64,000 nucleotides of DNA from contig JAJZTA010000010.1 in NCBI GenBank assembly GCA_021849295.1, positions 22,633 to 86,632 of the forward strand. The letters are read 5' to 3'. The translations under genes and the position numbers were made by a program. This document shows, piece by piece, positions 47,150-58,075 of this stretch. Within the stretch, counting starts at the first letter, position 1; each line of letters opens with the position of its first letter. Below the pieces are notes generated by a model, which did no database searches, was not told the DNA's origin, and was given only the letters and a program-made list of their open reading frames with translations. The stretch comes from Pseudomonadota bacterium. GTDB taxonomy: Bacteria; Pseudomonadota; Alphaproteobacteria; Micavibrionales; UBA2020.

Positions 47150-50100
47150 ATGGCCAAGACATCCTCCGCGACACAAGACACCGTACCCGCCTCCAATGTT
47201 TACACTGTTCAGTCCTATCAGCCGTTTCTCGAAACCATCGCGCGCGGCATTCTCGACGAACATAAAAACGATCCCCTGAAACTCGCCGACACGACCATTT
47301 TGGTGCCGGACAGCGACACGGGCTTCGCCCTTCGGCAGGCCTTCATAGAACAGATGCAGGGCAAACCTTCCATTATGCCCAATATCGAAACGCCGGATCA
47401 GGTCGACCGCGCGCAATTGCGTCTTCAGGCGGCCAGTCACCCCGCACTCGTCAAAAAACTTGGCGACCTGCAGCCCCCGATCTCGCAGATGGAGCGTCAA
47501 TTCCTTCTCGCCAAGGAAATCCTGAAAATTCCCGGCATGGCCAGCTCGCCGCAAAAAGCCATCGCCCTCGGCGAGGCGCTCGGCCGCCTGATCGACGAAG
47601 CGCAGCGCTATGACGTCAGCCTGAGCAACATCTCGAAGCTCGTCCCCGCTGCCTTCCGCAAGGAATGGAAGGAAACCGAGGAGTTTTTGAAAATCGTCAC
47701 GGAAACCTGGCCGAAAAAACTCGCGGACATGGGCAAAAGCGACCCCGAAGCCTACAGAAAGTCCCTGCTCGAGATCCGCGCCGATCTCTGGCGCGAAAGC
47801 AAAAAACCGCAGCCGGTGATCGCCGTCGGCTTTACGACGCGCTCGAAAGCGGTCAACGCCCTGCTGAAAACCGTCGCGGAACTGCCGCAAGGCAAGGTCG
47901 TCCTGCAGGGGCTCGACAGCAAGCTCGACGCGCAGGACTGGAACATCCTGACGCCGGTACACCCGCAATACGCGCTGAAGCAGCTTCTCGCCGACATCGG
48001 CGTCGACCGCGTCGCGGTGCAGGAATGGAAAGCCGAGCCGCTGGACGCGCAGAACCACACGCGCGCGACCAACCTCGACCGCACCAATCAGGCGCGCGAG
48101 GAACTGCTGCGCGAAACCATGCTGCCTGCCGGCACGCCGCGGGAGTGGACGCCGCCGCCACCGCCGCCCGCCAACGACAAAATCGCCTCCATCTCCGGCA
48201 ACAAGAACAAACACAAGATCAACATCCACGCCCTCAGCGGCATGGACATGATCACCACGGGAACACAGCAGGAAGAAGCCAGTGTCATCGCCCTGCGCAT
48301 GCGCGAAAGCCTCGAAGTGCCGGGGCGCAAGACCGTTTTCGTGACGGAAGACCGCGCGCTGGCGCGCCGCGTCTCCGCGCGCCTCAAGACGTGGCAGATC
48401 GAAGTGCACGACGAAGCGGGCGCGGCCCTGTCCGAAACGCCGGTCGGCGTCTATCTGCTCGCCACCGCCTCCATGGCGGCGGAAAAATGGGCGCCGGTGC
48501 CGATGCTCGAGGCGCTGCACCATCCGCTCGCGACCTTAAGCGAAAGCAAGGACGACTTCCGCCGCAAGGTGTCCGATCTCGAAAACATGATTTACCACGG
48601 CCCCCGCCCCGCGCCGGGCGCGAAGGGCGCGCAAGGCGCGCTCACCGCCGCCTTCAACCAGGCCGCCAAATATCCGCCGCACTACAAAACGCCCGCGCAG
48701 CTGAAAGCCAGCAAAAAGGAATTGCAGGAGCTCGTCGCCGACATGGAAACGGCGGGCAAGGATTTCTTCGATAAAATGGAGTCCGGCAAACCCGTGCCGT
48801 TCAAGGAGATGCTGGAAGCGCACATCCGTTTCGCCGAACAGCTCGCCAACAACGACAAGGAAACCGGCGACCAGCGCATCTGGCGCGGAGACGACGGCGT
48901 GCAGGCGGCGCATTTCCTCAAACGCCTGCGCGCGACCGCGGATCTCGCGCCCGCCGTCACGGGGCCGGAATATACCGATGTTCTGCACGGCCTGATGCGC
49001 GACGTCAAAGTCCACATCACGAAGACGACGCATCCCGAACTCCGCATCATGACGCCTGCACAAGCACGGTTTATCAAATCCGACATCGTCATCCTCGGCG
49101 GCATCAACGACAAAATCTGGCCACCGACGCCGCGCGAAAACCCGTGGATGTCGCCAGCAATGGTCCGCGCGCTCGGCCTGCCCGCGCCGGAAAGGGTCGT
49201 CGGCCGCGCGGCGCACGACTTCGTGCAACTGGCCTCGACGCCCAATGTTCTGATGGTGCGCGCCCTGCGCGCCGGCGGCGCACAGACAGTGATGTCGCCC
49301 TTCCTCGCGCGGATGATGCTGACCCTGCGCAACGCCGGCCTCGACAAGAAAATCGAAAAGAAGACCCGCCTGCTCGACATCCACATCGCGATGCACACGC
49401 CCGCCAAGGTCGTTCCCATCGAGCCGCCGCACGTGACGCCGCCGGTCGACAAGCGCCCCAAAAAGCTGCCCGTCACCGGCGTCGAGACGCTGATGCGCGA
49501 TCCTTACTCCGTCTACGTGAAATACGTGCTGAAAATCCGCCAGAAAGCGCCGCTGGACTCCAGCCCGAGCGTCGCCGACCGCGGCACATTCACGCACGAG
49601 GCGCTGGATCTTTTCATGAAGAAATATCCCGACGACCTGCCGGACAATGCGCTGCAGGAACTGCTTAAAATCGGCAAGCAGACCTTCAAGAGCCGCATCG
49701 ACAACCCCACCGTGCGCGCCTTCTGGTGGCCGCGCTTCGAACAGATCGCCAAATGGTTCGTCGGCTTCGAGGTCGAACGCCGCGCCATGTCGAAAAACCT
49801 CGGCACCGAAGTGCAGGGCAAGCTCGAGTTCGACACCGGCGACAGCGTCTTCACCTTGACCGCCGTCGCCGACCGCATCGACCGCGATGCCGACGACACG
49901 CTGACGCTGATCGACTACAAAACCGGCGGCGTGCCGGAGCAGAAAGCCGTCAAGCTCGGCTTCTCGCCGCAACTGACTTTGGAAGCGCTGATATCCTTTA
50001 CCGGCGGCTTCTCCGGCATCGACGCCGCGGACGTCGGCAAGCTGCAATACTGGAAGCTCTCCGGCAACCACAAGGCCGCGGACATCAAGGACGTCAAAGC

Positions 50101-50368
50101 CGACATCAAGACGCTGGTCAGCGAGGCGCGCACCGGCCTCGAGGCGCTCGTCAAGGCCTTCAACGATCCCGCGACGCCCTATCTCGTCACGCCGCGACCG
50201 GAATGGGCGCCGCGCTACAATAACAACCGCCACCTGTCGCGCGTCGACGAATGGAGCACTGTCAAAAAAACCGCCGCGAAAAAAGCCGCCGCGGATAAAA
50301 AGAGCACAGCGGACAAGAAGGACGCATCCGGCAAGCAACCCGTCCGCAAAAAGAGGCCCAAGCCATGA
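47150..50368 (+). CDS. addB: Double-strand break repair protein AddB (alphaproteobacterial type)
   Basis: The protein has 1072 residues. The C-terminal part holds a RecB-type nuclease with LTLIDYKTGG, the DxK catalytic core, in the order seen in AddB. The N-terminal region is a degenerate helicase-like fold without a consensus Walker A, as is usual for this branch. I see no cysteine set for the 4Fe-4S cluster of Bacillus AddB. The last ~40 residues are a Lys/Ala/Asp-rich low-complexity tail (KKTAAKKAAADKKSTADKKD and onward). With AddA it resects double-strand ends for RecA loading. Its stop overlaps the addA start (ATGA). Confidence 0.9.
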   Translation: MAKTSSATQDTVPASNVYTVQSYQPFLETIARGILDEHKNDPLKLADTTILVPDSDTGFALRQAFIEQMQGKPSIMPNIETPDQVDRAQLRLQAASHPALVKKLGDLQPPISQMERQFLLAKEILKIPGMASSPQKAIALGEALGRLIDEAQRYDVSLSNISKLVPAAFRKEWKETEEFLKIVTETWPKKLADMGKSDPEAYRKSLLEIRADLWRESKKPQPVIAVGFTTRSKAVNALLKTVAELPQGKVVLQGLDSKLDAQDWNILTPVHPQYALKQLLADIGVDRVAVQEWKAEPLDAQNHTRATNLDRTNQAREELLRETMLPAGTPREWTPPPPPPANDKIASISGNKNKHKINIHALSGMDMITTGTQQEEASVIALRMRESLEVPGRKTVFVTEDRALARRVSARLKTWQIEVHDEAGAALSETPVGVYLLATASMAAEKWAPVPMLEALHHPLATLSESKDDFRRKVSDLENMIYHGPRPAPGAKGAQGALTAAFNQAAKYPPHYKTPAQLKASKKELQELVADMETAGKDFFDKMESGKPVPFKEMLEAHIRFAEQLANNDKETGDQRIWRGDDGVQAAHFLKRLRATADLAPAVTGPEYTDVLHGLMRDVKVHITKTTHPELRIMTPAQARFIKSDIVILGGINDKIWPPTPRENPWMSPAMVRALGLPAPERVVGRAAHDFVQLASTPNVLMVRALRAGGAQTVMSPFLARMMLTLRNAGLDKKIEKKTRLLDIHIAMHTPAKVVPIEPPHVTPPVDKRPKKLPVTGVETLMRDPYSVYVKYVLKIRQKAPLDSSPSVADRGTFTHEALDLFMKKYPDDLPDNALQELLKIGKQTFKSRIDNPTVRAFWWPRFEQIAKWFVGFEVERRAMSKNLGTEVQGKLEFDTGDSVFTLTAVADRIDRDADDTLTLIDYKTGGVPEQKAVKLGFSPQLTLEALISFTGGFSGIDAADVGKLQYWKLSGNHKAADIKDVKADIKTLVSEARTGLEALVKAFNDPATPYLVTPRPEWAPRYNNNRHLSRVDEWSTVKKTAAKKAAADKKSTADKKDASGKQPVRKKRPKP

Positions 50369-53300
50369 CAGCAACCGGAAAAAGACAACCGAACCCCAAC
50401 GTCGTGCAGAGGCAGGCGTCCGACCCCGCCGCCAGCGCATGGGTCACGGCCTCGGCAGGCACGGGGAAGACGAAAGTCATCACCGACCGCGTCCTGCGCC
50501 TGATGCTCGACGGCACGCAGCCCGACCAGATTCTGTGCCTGACCTTCACCCGCGCCGCGGCCTCCGTCATGACCAACCGCATCCGCGACACATTGAGCGT
50601 CTGGGCGAGCTGCGACCAGAACACGCTGGAAGACAAGCTGAAGCAACTGACCGGCAAAAAGCCGGACAAGGCAACAACCAACCGCGCGCGCCAGCTCTTC
50701 GCCGAATTCCTCGACTCCGGCGAGATGCGTGTCCAGACGATCCACTCCTTCTCGCAGTCGCTGCTGAAGCGCTTTCCGATCGAATCCGGCGTTCCGCCCT
50801 ATTTCGACGTCATGGACGAGCAGACAGTCGCGCATGAACTGCGCGTGGCGCAGGCGGAAGTGCTGCAGCAGAGTGGCCTCGACCCGAACGCGAAGCTCGC
50901 GAAAGCCGTCGCCCTGGTCACGCCGTCGGTCGGCGAGGACGACTTTATCGATCTCATCGGCAACCTCGCGGAACGCCGCGGACAACTGATGTCGATCTTC
51001 CGCGAAAACGGCGGCCTCGAAGGCACCGTTGCCGCCGTCTACAAATATCTCGACGCGCCGCAAAACACGAATTCGCCAGACATGCGCGCCCGTCTGGCCG
51101 GCAAAGGGCTGACGGGTCAGGCGCCGCATATCGCGGGGCTAAAGCGCGCCGCCAAGACGCTCGCGCAGGGCACGGCGGCCGAACAGGAAAAGGCGGCAGT
51201 GCTGGAAGCCTGGCTCGCGCATCCGGAAAAGCGCGACCTTTTGTTCGACGAATACAAGAAAATTTTCCTGACGTCCGACGACAGCGTCCGCCAGCGCCTG
51301 ACCACCAAAAAGACGGAAGCCGTCGAAGACGTCATGCAGGCCGAGGCGGCACGTCTCGCGGGCGGCATGGAAGCTCTGAAAACGCTCGGCGTCGCGCAGC
51401 AGACCGAGGCGATCCTGCGCATGAGCGACGCCATCCTGCAAAACTACGAGAAGAAGAAGCGTGCGCTCAACCTGCTGGATTACGATGATCTGATCTATCA
51501 GGCCGGAAAAATGATGGAGCAGGACAACCACGCCACCAGCTGGGTGCTGCAAAAATTGCCCGGCGACCTGAAACACATCCTCATCGACGAAGGGCAGGAC
51601 ACCAACCCCGACCAGTGGAATCTCGTGTCCGCCATCGTGAAGGAATTCTTCTCCCCGCCGCGCGGCACCAAGGGCGCGAAGGCCGCGGAGAAAAAAGACA
51701 ACACCGTTTTCGTGGTCGGCGACGAGAAGCAGTCCATTTTCTCCTTCCAGCAGGCCAACCCCGCCGAATTCGCCGCGCGCAAAAAAGAATTCGCCGCGCT
51801 GGTTAAAAAGAACAAAGGCACATGGCGCGAGCTGGAAATGAAGATCGCCTTCCGCTCCAGCCCCGCGATCACCGAGGCGGTGGACGCCGTCTTCGCCAAT
51901 CCGGAAGCGGCCGACGGCCTTTTCCATCCGGACGACGCCGACCGCAAAGTGATGCATGATCCGTTCCGCCGCGGTCAGGCAGGGCTTGTCGAGATCCATC
52001 CGATCACTCCAGAAGAACAGCGCCCCGAACGCAAACCGTGGGAACTGCCCCTGAAAATGGAAGCCGTCAGCGACCCCGCCGTCGATCTCGCCGACAAGAT
52101 CGCCGACCAGATCAAGGACTGGCTCGACAACGGCGAAAAACTCGAATCCCGCGACCGCCCGATGACGCCCGGCGACATCATCATCCTCGTGCGCCGCCGC
52201 TCGGCCTTCGTCGACCACATGGTGCGCGCGCTGAAAAAACGCAACGTTCCCGTCGCCGGCGCGGACCGCATCTCCCTGCACGAACAGATCGCCGTCATGG
52301 ACCTCGTCGCACTCGGCGAAACGCTCCTGTTCCCGCGCGACGAATACAAGCTCGCCTGCGTTCTGAAGTCGCCGCTGATCGGCATGACCGACAAGCAGCT
52401 CGAAGACCTCGCCATCGACCGCACGGACAATCTCTGGGACACGCTGAAAGAAAAAGCCAAAGACCCGAAAGCCGACAAGATTTACAGCGAGACCTATCAA
52501 TATCTCGCTGCCTTGCGCAACCGTGTCGGCACCGAGCGCCCTTACGAGCTTTATTCGACCATTCTGCTCAACAACTGCCCCGCGACCGGTAAATCCGGCC
52601 TGACCTCGATTTACGGACGCCTCGGCTACGAAGCGGAAGACCCGCTGGTCGAATTCATGAACGCGCTCGAGCAATTCGAAAAAGTTCGCGTGCCGGATCT
52701 GCGCGGCTTCCTCTCCTGGCTGGCGGCAGGCGAATCCGACGTCAAGCGCGAGGTCAACATCGGCCCTGAAAACCAGCGCGTCCACATCATGACCGTCCAC
52801 GGCGCGAAGGGACTCGAAGCGCCGGTCGTCATCCTGCCCGATACCGTCGGCGTGCCCGCCGACAACCCGCGCGCGCGGCCGAAGTTCCTCTGGCCGGAAG
52901 GCAAGCGCAAGGTTCCGCTCTGGGCGCCGCGCGCCGATGCGGAAAACGCCGTCTTCACCCGCGAACGCAAACTGGCGGAAGCGGAACGCGACCGCGAGTT
53001 CCGCCGCCTGCTTTACGTCGCCATGACCCGCGCCGCCGACCGCCTTTACGTCTACGGCGAGCGCGTGCCGGACAAAAACTTCGAGCAGAGCTGGTATAAC
53101 CTCATCCGCGCCGGACTAACCGAGCACGCCAAAAACAAGATCAAAGCCGTTCCCGTCGCCAACGACAACGCCGCGAAGGACGAGGAGGCGGAAGAAAAAC
53201 CGCTGGTAGAACAGACCATTTTGCGCCTTGCCGTCAAACAAACCGCGAAGCCCATGCCGGACCACGTCAAGCCGCAGGAGCAGGAGCGTGTCGTCGGCAT

Positions 53301-54000
53301 CCCCGTCTGGGCGCGAACAATCCCGCCGGCGGGGAAAGGCACGCAAGGCCGCTTCCGCCCCTCGCAACAGGGCGAACATGCCAACGACAACAGTTCCGCA
53401 CCATCGCCGATCAGTGCCGAACACGACAACGAATACTACAGAAACCTCGGCACAGCGGTGCACGCGCTGCTCGAGCTTCTGCCCATGCTGCCTGCGGCGG
53501 AACGCGATGCGGCGGCGAAGGAATATCTTGCCGACCCGACGCTGAACATCAGCGACAGCGACCAGAAAAACACGCTGAAAAACGTCTCCGCCGTGTTGAA
53601 CGATTCTCAATTCGGCAAACTCTTCGGCCCCGGATCGCGCTCCGAGGTTTCCATCAGCGGCACGGTCGAAAAAGACGGCGAAAAGCAAATGCTCAACGCG
53701 CTGATCGACCGTCTTGTCGTCGAAGATAAAACCGTGACGATCGTCGACTACAAAAACAACCTCAAGGTTCCGAAAGATCTGACGGAAGTTTCACCCGAAT
53801 ACGTCCTGCAGCTGGCCGCCTACAAAATGGCCATAGAGCAGATTTATCCGGACAAAGACGTCAAGTGCGCCCTGCTCTACACCCGCGAAGCGAAGCTGAT
53901 TGCGCTTCCGGAAGACAAGCTTTCCGACGCCATCAAGGCCATGAAGCTGAAAACCGTCGCACCGCCGCCCGCGCAGAAAAAGTCCGGACCCAATATTTAA
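50365..54000 (+). CDS. addA: Double-strand break repair helicase-nuclease AddA
   Basis: The protein has 1211 residues. It has UvrD-like superfamily 1 helicase motifs in order: Q-like motif, Walker A ASAGTGKT (29-36), LIDEGQDTNPDQWNL (motif II), VVGDEKQSIFSFQ (III), and IMTVHGAKGLEAPVVIL and LLYVAMTRAADRLYVYG (V and VI). The C-terminal nuclease carries VEDKTVTIVDYKNN, where D and K are the metal-site residues (DYKTD in most homologues). It is the translocating motor and one of two nucleases of AddAB. It overlaps the convergent ruvX gene by four bases. Confidence 0.95.
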   Translation: MTATGKRQPNPNVVQRQASDPAASAWVTASAGTGKTKVITDRVLRLMLDGTQPDQILCLTFTRAAASVMTNRIRDTLSVWASCDQNTLEDKLKQLTGKKPDKATTNRARQLFAEFLDSGEMRVQTIHSFSQSLLKRFPIESGVPPYFDVMDEQTVAHELRVAQAEVLQQSGLDPNAKLAKAVALVTPSVGEDDFIDLIGNLAERRGQLMSIFRENGGLEGTVAAVYKYLDAPQNTNSPDMRARLAGKGLTGQAPHIAGLKRAAKTLAQGTAAEQEKAAVLEAWLAHPEKRDLLFDEYKKIFLTSDDSVRQRLTTKKTEAVEDVMQAEAARLAGGMEALKTLGVAQQTEAILRMSDAILQNYEKKKRALNLLDYDDLIYQAGKMMEQDNHATSWVLQKLPGDLKHILIDEGQDTNPDQWNLVSAIVKEFFSPPRGTKGAKAAEKKDNTVFVVGDEKQSIFSFQQANPAEFAARKKEFAALVKKNKGTWRELEMKIAFRSSPAITEAVDAVFANPEAADGLFHPDDADRKVMHDPFRRGQAGLVEIHPITPEEQRPERKPWELPLKMEAVSDPAVDLADKIADQIKDWLDNGEKLESRDRPMTPGDIIILVRRRSAFVDHMVRALKKRNVPVAGADRISLHEQIAVMDLVALGETLLFPRDEYKLACVLKSPLIGMTDKQLEDLAIDRTDNLWDTLKEKAKDPKADKIYSETYQYLAALRNRVGTERPYELYSTILLNNCPATGKSGLTSIYGRLGYEAEDPLVEFMNALEQFEKVRVPDLRGFLSWLAAGESDVKREVNIGPENQRVHIMTVHGAKGLEAPVVILPDTVGVPADNPRARPKFLWPEGKRKVPLWAPRADAENAVFTRERKLAEAERDREFRRLLYVAMTRAADRLYVYGERVPDKNFEQSWYNLIRAGLTEHAKNKIKAVPVANDNAAKDEEAEEKPLVEQTILRLAVKQTAKPMPDHVKPQEQERVVGIPVWARTIPPAGKGTQGRFRPSQQGEHANDNSSAPSPISAEHDNEYYRNLGTAVHALLELLPMLPAAERDAAAKEYLADPTLNISDSDQKNTLKNVSAVLNDSQFGKLFGPGSRSEVSISGTVEKDGEKQMLNALIDRLVVEDKTVTIVDYKNNLKVPKDLTEVSPEYVLQLAAYKMAIEQIYPDKDVKCALLYTREAKLIALPEDKLSDAIKAMKLKTVAPPPAQKKSGPNI

Positions 54001-54479
54001 GCTTTCGACATCGCGTCGAGCGCGCCCTGCAGAATGATCTGCGCCGCCAGCTGATCGATGACTTCGGCGCGGCGTTTTGAAGATATGTTCGCAGCCTCTT
54101 CCAGCAGGTCATGCGCAGCCTGCGTCGTCAGCCGCTCGTCGAAAAAGGCGATCGGCGGGTCGAACCCCAGCACCTCCGCCGCGCCGATCAGGTTGTCGGC
54201 GAAATGCCGCACCGAATCGACCCGCGGACCTTCCGTGCCGTCCATATTGACGGGCAATCCTATGACAAATCCACCGACGACGTATTCGCGGCATATACCC
54301 GCCAGTTTCTTCATATCTTCTGTAAATTTGGTGCGGACGATGGTCTTGAGCGGGGTCGCCATGGCCAGATCGGGGCTGGAAAGCGCCAAACCGAGGGCTT
54401 TTTTGCTCTGATCAACGCCGAGAAGGCGCTTTCCGGCCGGCAGGGCCGCTCTCAGTTCTTTTAAAGTCAAAATAGCCAT
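53997..54479 (-). CDS. ruvX: Holliday junction resolvase-like protein RuvX (YqgF)
   Basis: The protein has 160 residues from the ATG at 54479; the alphaproteobacterial form usually opens MAILTLKELRAALP, so an ATG 30 bases upstream is rejected. RNase H-like fold: LLGVDQSKKALGLALSS with the first acidic residue, FVIGLPVNMDGTEGPR, FFDERLTT with the second, and a terminal EVIDQLAAQIILQ. It works in pre-16S rRNA 5' end processing. Its stop overlaps the addA stop region on the opposite strand. Confidence 0.92.
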   Translation of the reverse strand: MAILTLKELRAALPAGKRLLGVDQSKKALGLALSSPDLAMATPLKTIVRTKFTEDMKKLAGICREYVVGGFVIGLPVNMDGTEGPRVDSVRHFADNLIGAAEVLGFDPPIAFFDERLTTQAAHDLLEEAANISSKRRAEVIDQLAAQIILQGALDAMSKA

Positions 54480-54543
54480 GTTAATGTTTACGCCTGTTTT
54501 AGGTGCCATAACTTAGCTGGCAAGATAAAGCCAAAGGAAGCCC

Positions 54544-54831
54544 ATGTCCATTGATATCAATACGGTCCGGAAGGTGGCGAAACTCGCCCGCATCCGCACC
54601 AACGACGCCGACGCCGAAGTGCTGACCGGCGAGCTCAACAACATCCTCTCCATGATCGAGGAATTGAACGAAGTCAAAACCGACGGCATCGAGCCGATGA
54701 CCAGCGTCATCGAGATGAACCTGCCCGAGCGCGCGGATGAAGTGACGGACGGCGGCATGCCTGAAAAGATCCTCGCCAACGCGCCGGAGAAAGCCGCCGG
54801 ATTTTTCGTCGTACCGAAGGTGGTGGAATAA
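54544..54831 (+). CDS. gatC: Aspartyl/glutamyl-tRNA amidotransferase subunit C
   Basis: The protein has 95 residues, the normal GatC size: [40 protein letters not shown], and a closing [18 protein letters not shown]. It bridges GatA and GatB. The ATG has AAAGGA upstream; the stop overlaps the gatA ATG (TAATG). It is the first gene of a + operon that runs to pyk. Confidence 0.95.
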   Translation: MSIDINTVRKVAKLARIRTNDADAEVLTGELNNILSMIEELNEVKTDGIEPMTSVIEMNLPERADEVTDGGMPEKILANAPEKAAGFFVVPKVVE

Positions 54832-56315
54832 TGACAAAACTGACATCCCTCACGATCAAAGAAGCCCTCGACGGCCTCAAGAAAAAAGAATTCACGGCGA
54901 CCGAGCTGACGGAAGCGCATATCAAAGCCTCCGAAGCGGCGCAGCATCTCAATTGCTACATCACGGAAACGTATGATCACGCCCGCGCACAAGCCAAAGA
55001 AAGCGACGCGCGCTACGCCAAGGGTGAAGCGAAACTGCTCGACGGCGTGCCGATCGCGATGAAAGACCTTTACTGCACCGAGGGCATCCGCACCACGGCG
55101 GGCAGCAAGATCCTTGAAAACTTCAAGCCGCCTTATGAATCGACCGTCTCCGGCAACATGTTCAGCGACGGCGCGATCATGCTCGGCAAGGCCAACCTCG
55201 ACGAATTCGCCATGGGGTCCTCCAACACCACCAGCGCCTACGGCAACGTCATCAACCCGTGGCAGCGCAAAGGCGACAACAAACCGCTCGTCCCCGGCGG
55301 CTCCTCCGGCGGCAGCGCGGCTGCGGTCGCGGCGCGCATCGCCATGGGCGCGACGGGCACCGACACCGGCGGCTCGATCCGCCAGCCTGCGGCCTTCTGC
55401 GGCATCACCGGCATCAAGCCGACCTACGGCCGCTGCTCGCGCTTCGGCATCATCGCCTTCGCCTCCTCTCTCGATCAGGCGGGGCCGTTCGCCCGCACGG
55501 TCGAGGATTGCGCCCTCTTGCTGCAATCGATGGCGGGGTACGACCCGAAAGATTCCACCTCGGTCAACCGTCCCGTGCCGGAATACTTCAAATCCATCGG
55601 CCAGAGCGTCAAAGGCCTCAAGGTCGGCGTGCCGAAAGAATACCGCGTCGACGGCGCCAATCCCGAAATCACCAAGCTCTGGGACAAGGGTGTGGACATG
55701 ATGAAAGCCGCCGGCGCGGAAATCGTCGACGTTTCCCTGCCGCACACCAAATACGCGCTGCAAACCTACTATGTCATCGCCCCCGCGGAATGTTCTTCCA
55801 ACCTCGCGCGCTATGACGGCGTGCGCTTCGGCCTCCGCATCGACGGCAAAGACCTCAATGACACCTACGAAGCCACCCGCGAGGCGGGCTTCGGCAAAGA
55901 GGTCAAACGCCGCATCCTCATCGGCACCTATGTCCTCTCCGCCGGTTATTACGACGCCTATTACAACAAGGCGCGCCGCGTGCGCAAACTCATCTGGCAG
56001 GATTTCATCAACGCCTACGAGAAATGCGACGTGCTGCTGACGCCGACCGCGCCGACGCCCGCCTTCGCCATCGGCGAAAACGAGCAAGACCCTGTGACGA
56101 TGTATCTCAACGACATCTTCACCGTTCCGGCCTCGATGGCGGGCATGCCCGGCATTTCTCTGCCGGTGGGCCTCAGCGCCGACGGTTTGCCGCTCGGCCT
56201 GCAGTTGCTCGGGCGTCCGTTCGACGAAGAAACGGTTTTCAAAGCCGCCGGCGCGCTTGAAAAGGCCGCCGACTTCACCCATCTTCCCCAATCGCTGCAA
56301 GCGAAGGCGGCATAG
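54831..56315 (+). CDS. gatA: Aspartyl/glutamyl-tRNA amidotransferase subunit A
   Basis: The protein has 494 residues with an amidase-signature fold and the Ser-cisSer-Lys triad: K78 in [13 protein letters not shown]158 in [13 protein letters not shown]182 in [10 protein letters not shown]. It releases ammonia from glutamine and channels it to GatB. Standard length. Confidence 0.97.
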   Translation: MTKLTSLTIKEALDGLKKKEFTATELTEAHIKASEAAQHLNCYITETYDHARAQAKESDARYAKGEAKLLDGVPIAMKDLYCTEGIRTTAGSKILENFKPPYESTVSGNMFSDGAIMLGKANLDEFAMGSSNTTSAYGNVINPWQRKGDNKPLVPGGSSGGSAAAVAARIAMGATGTDTGGSIRQPAAFCGITGIKPTYGRCSRFGIIAFASSLDQAGPFARTVEDCALLLQSMAGYDPKDSTSVNRPVPEYFKSIGQSVKGLKVGVPKEYRVDGANPEITKLWDKGVDMMKAAGAEIVDVSLPHTKYALQTYYVIAPAECSSNLARYDGVRFGLRIDGKDLNDTYEATREAGFGKEVKRRILIGTYVLSAGYYDAYYNKARRVRKLIWQDFINAYEKCDVLLTPTAPTPAFAIGENEQDPVTMYLNDIFTVPASMAGMPGISLPVGLSADGLPLGLQLLGRPFDEETVFKAAGALEKAADFTHLPQSLQAKAA

Positions 56316-56327
56316 AAGGAGAAAGAC

Positions 56328-56615
56328 ATGTCACTGACAAAAGTATTCAATGTTTGCGTCGACTATAGCCAGATTCCGCCCCATCTCTACGGCAAGCGTT
56401 CCAGGGAAGTGGAGCAGGACATCAGTCAACTGGCGAAAAAGGAAAAGGTATCCGTCACATTCCACAAATTCGCGGATGAAGGCATCGTGGGCGGCGCCCC
56501 TGCCGTTCTGGTTGAAATGCCCGCCGATTTCGCGGATAAAGTCAAGAAAATCACACATGTCACCGGGCTGAACGCGCCGGACTTGCCGACGCGTCCCCGC
56601 ACACCGAAGGTATAA
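56328..56615 (+). CDS. Small hypothetical protein between gatA and gatB
   Basis: The protein has 95 residues with an excellent GAAGGAG ribosome binding site 5-7 bases before the ATG. It lies 12 bases after gatA and five bases before gatB. It is soluble and charged, without signal or membrane helix: [53 protein letters not shown], then a proline/threonine tail. It has an alpha/beta pattern similar to small ferredoxin-like folds, but no family is recognised. Position suggests it is expressed with the amidotransferase. Confidence 0.72.
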   Translation: MSLTKVFNVCVDYSQIPPHLYGKRSREVEQDISQLAKKEKVSVTFHKFADEGIVGGAPAVLVEMPADFADKVKKITHVTGLNAPDLPTRPRTPKV

Positions 56616-56620
56616 TCACC

Positions 56621-58075
56621 ATGGCACATGCACTTTTAAAAGGCGAAACAGGCGACTGGGAAATGGTCATTGGGCTTGAAGTCCACGCCCAGATTTTGAC
56701 CAAATCAAAACTCTTCTCCGGCGCGTCGGCTTCGTTCGGCGCCGCGCCCAACACGCAGGTCTCGCCTATCGATGCGGGTTTCCCCGGCATGCTGCCGGTC
56801 ATCAACAAACTTTGCATCGAAAAAGCGGTGCGCACCGGCCTCGGCCTGAATGCCAAGATCAACCTCTACTCGGTCTTCGAACGCAAAAACTATTTCTACC
56901 CCGATCTGCCGCAAGGCTACCAGATTTCACAGTACCAGCACCCGATCGTCGGCGAAGGCGAGATCGAGATCGATCTGCCCGACGGCTCGACCAAGATCAT
57001 CGGCATCGAGCGGCTGCACGTCGAACAGGACGCCGGCAAATCCCTGCACGACCAGCACCCGTCGAAATCCTATGTCGACCTCAACCGCTCGGGCAATCCG
57101 CTGATGGAGATCGTCTCCAAGCCGCACATGAATTCCGCCGAAGAAGCCGCCGCCTATGTGACCAAGCTCCGCGCCATCGTGCGCTACCTCGATACCTGCG
57201 ACGGCAACATGGACGAAGGCTCGATGCGCTGCGACGTCAACGTCTCGGTGCGCAAGCCCGGCGACAAACTCGGCACGCGCTGCGAAATCAAGAACGTCAA
57301 CTCCGTGCGCTTCGTGCAACAGGCCATCGAATACGAAGCGCGCCGCCAGATCGAAGTGATCGAGGGCGGCGGCACGATCAAACAGGAAACGCGCCTGTTC
57401 GACACCAAGAACGGCACCACCCGCGCCATGCGCTCCAAGGAAGACGCGCATGATTACCGCTATTTCCCCGATCCAGACCTGCTGCCGCTGAAACTGGAGC
57501 AGTCTTTCGTGGACGACATCAAAAAAACGCTGCCGGAACTGCCGGACGCGAAGAAGAAGCGCTTTATCGACATGGGGCTTTCCTCCTACGACGCAAGCGT
57601 GCTGGTGGCCGAGAAGGAACGCGCCGCATTCTACGAAAAAGTCGCCAACAACAACGATGCGAAAATGGCCGCCAACTGGGTCACGACGGAACTTGCGGGC
57701 GCGCTCAACAAAGCCGGAAAATCGCTCGATGAAAGCCCCGTCTCCGCCGAACAGCTGAGCGGCCTGCTGAAGCTCATCGCCGACGACACCATCTCCGGCA
57801 AGATCGCCAAGGACGTTTTCGCCGCAATGTTCGCGAGCGGCAAGGACGCCGCCGCGATCGTCGAGGAAAAAGGCCTGAAACAGGTCACCGACACCGGCGC
57901 GATCGAAAAGATCGTCGACGAAGTGCTGGCCGAAAATCCGGACAAAATCGCCGAATACAAATCCGGAAAAGACAAACTGTTCGGCTTCTTCGTCGGGCAG
58001 ACGCTTAAAAAGTCCGGCGGCAAGGCCAACCCCGCCATCGTCAACGATCTTCTGAAGAAAAAGCTGTCTGCATGA
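56621..58075 (+). CDS. gatB: Aspartyl/glutamyl-tRNA amidotransferase subunit B
   Basis: The protein has 484 residues. The N-terminal kinase/amidation core has [33 protein letters not shown], the metal/tRNA region [16 protein letters not shown] and the [10 protein letters not shown] motif. The C-terminal YqeY-like tail binds tRNA ([20 protein letters not shown] segment, then [13 protein letters not shown]). It transamidates Glu-tRNA-Gln and/or Asp-tRNA-Asn. Confidence 0.97.
   Translation: MAHALLKGETGDWEMVIGLEVHAQILTKSKLFSGASASFGAAPNTQVSPIDAGFPGMLPVINKLCIEKAVRTGLGLNAKINLYSVFERKNYFYPDLPQGYQISQYQHPIVGEGEIEIDLPDGSTKIIGIERLHVEQDAGKSLHDQHPSKSYVDLNRSGNPLMEIVSKPHMNSAEEAAAYVTKLRAIVRYLDTCDGNMDEGSMRCDVNVSVRKPGDKLGTRCEIKNVNSVRFVQQAIEYEARRQIEVIEGGGTIKQETRLFDTKNGTTRAMRSKEDAHDYRYFPDPDLLPLKLEQSFVDDIKKTLPELPDAKKKRFIDMGLSSYDASVLVAEKERAAFYEKVANNNDAKMAANWVTTELAGALNKAGKSLDESPVSAEQLSGLLKLIADDTISGKIAKDVFAAMFASGKDAAAIVEEKGLKQVTDTGAIEKIVDEVLAENPDKIAEYKSGKDKLFGFFVGQTLKKSGGKANPAIVNDLLKKKLSA

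Noticed and set aside
54513..56300. 595-residue minus-strand frame opposite gatC/gatA
   Set aside because: Antisense shadow of the Gat genes; composition typical of codon mirror frames.
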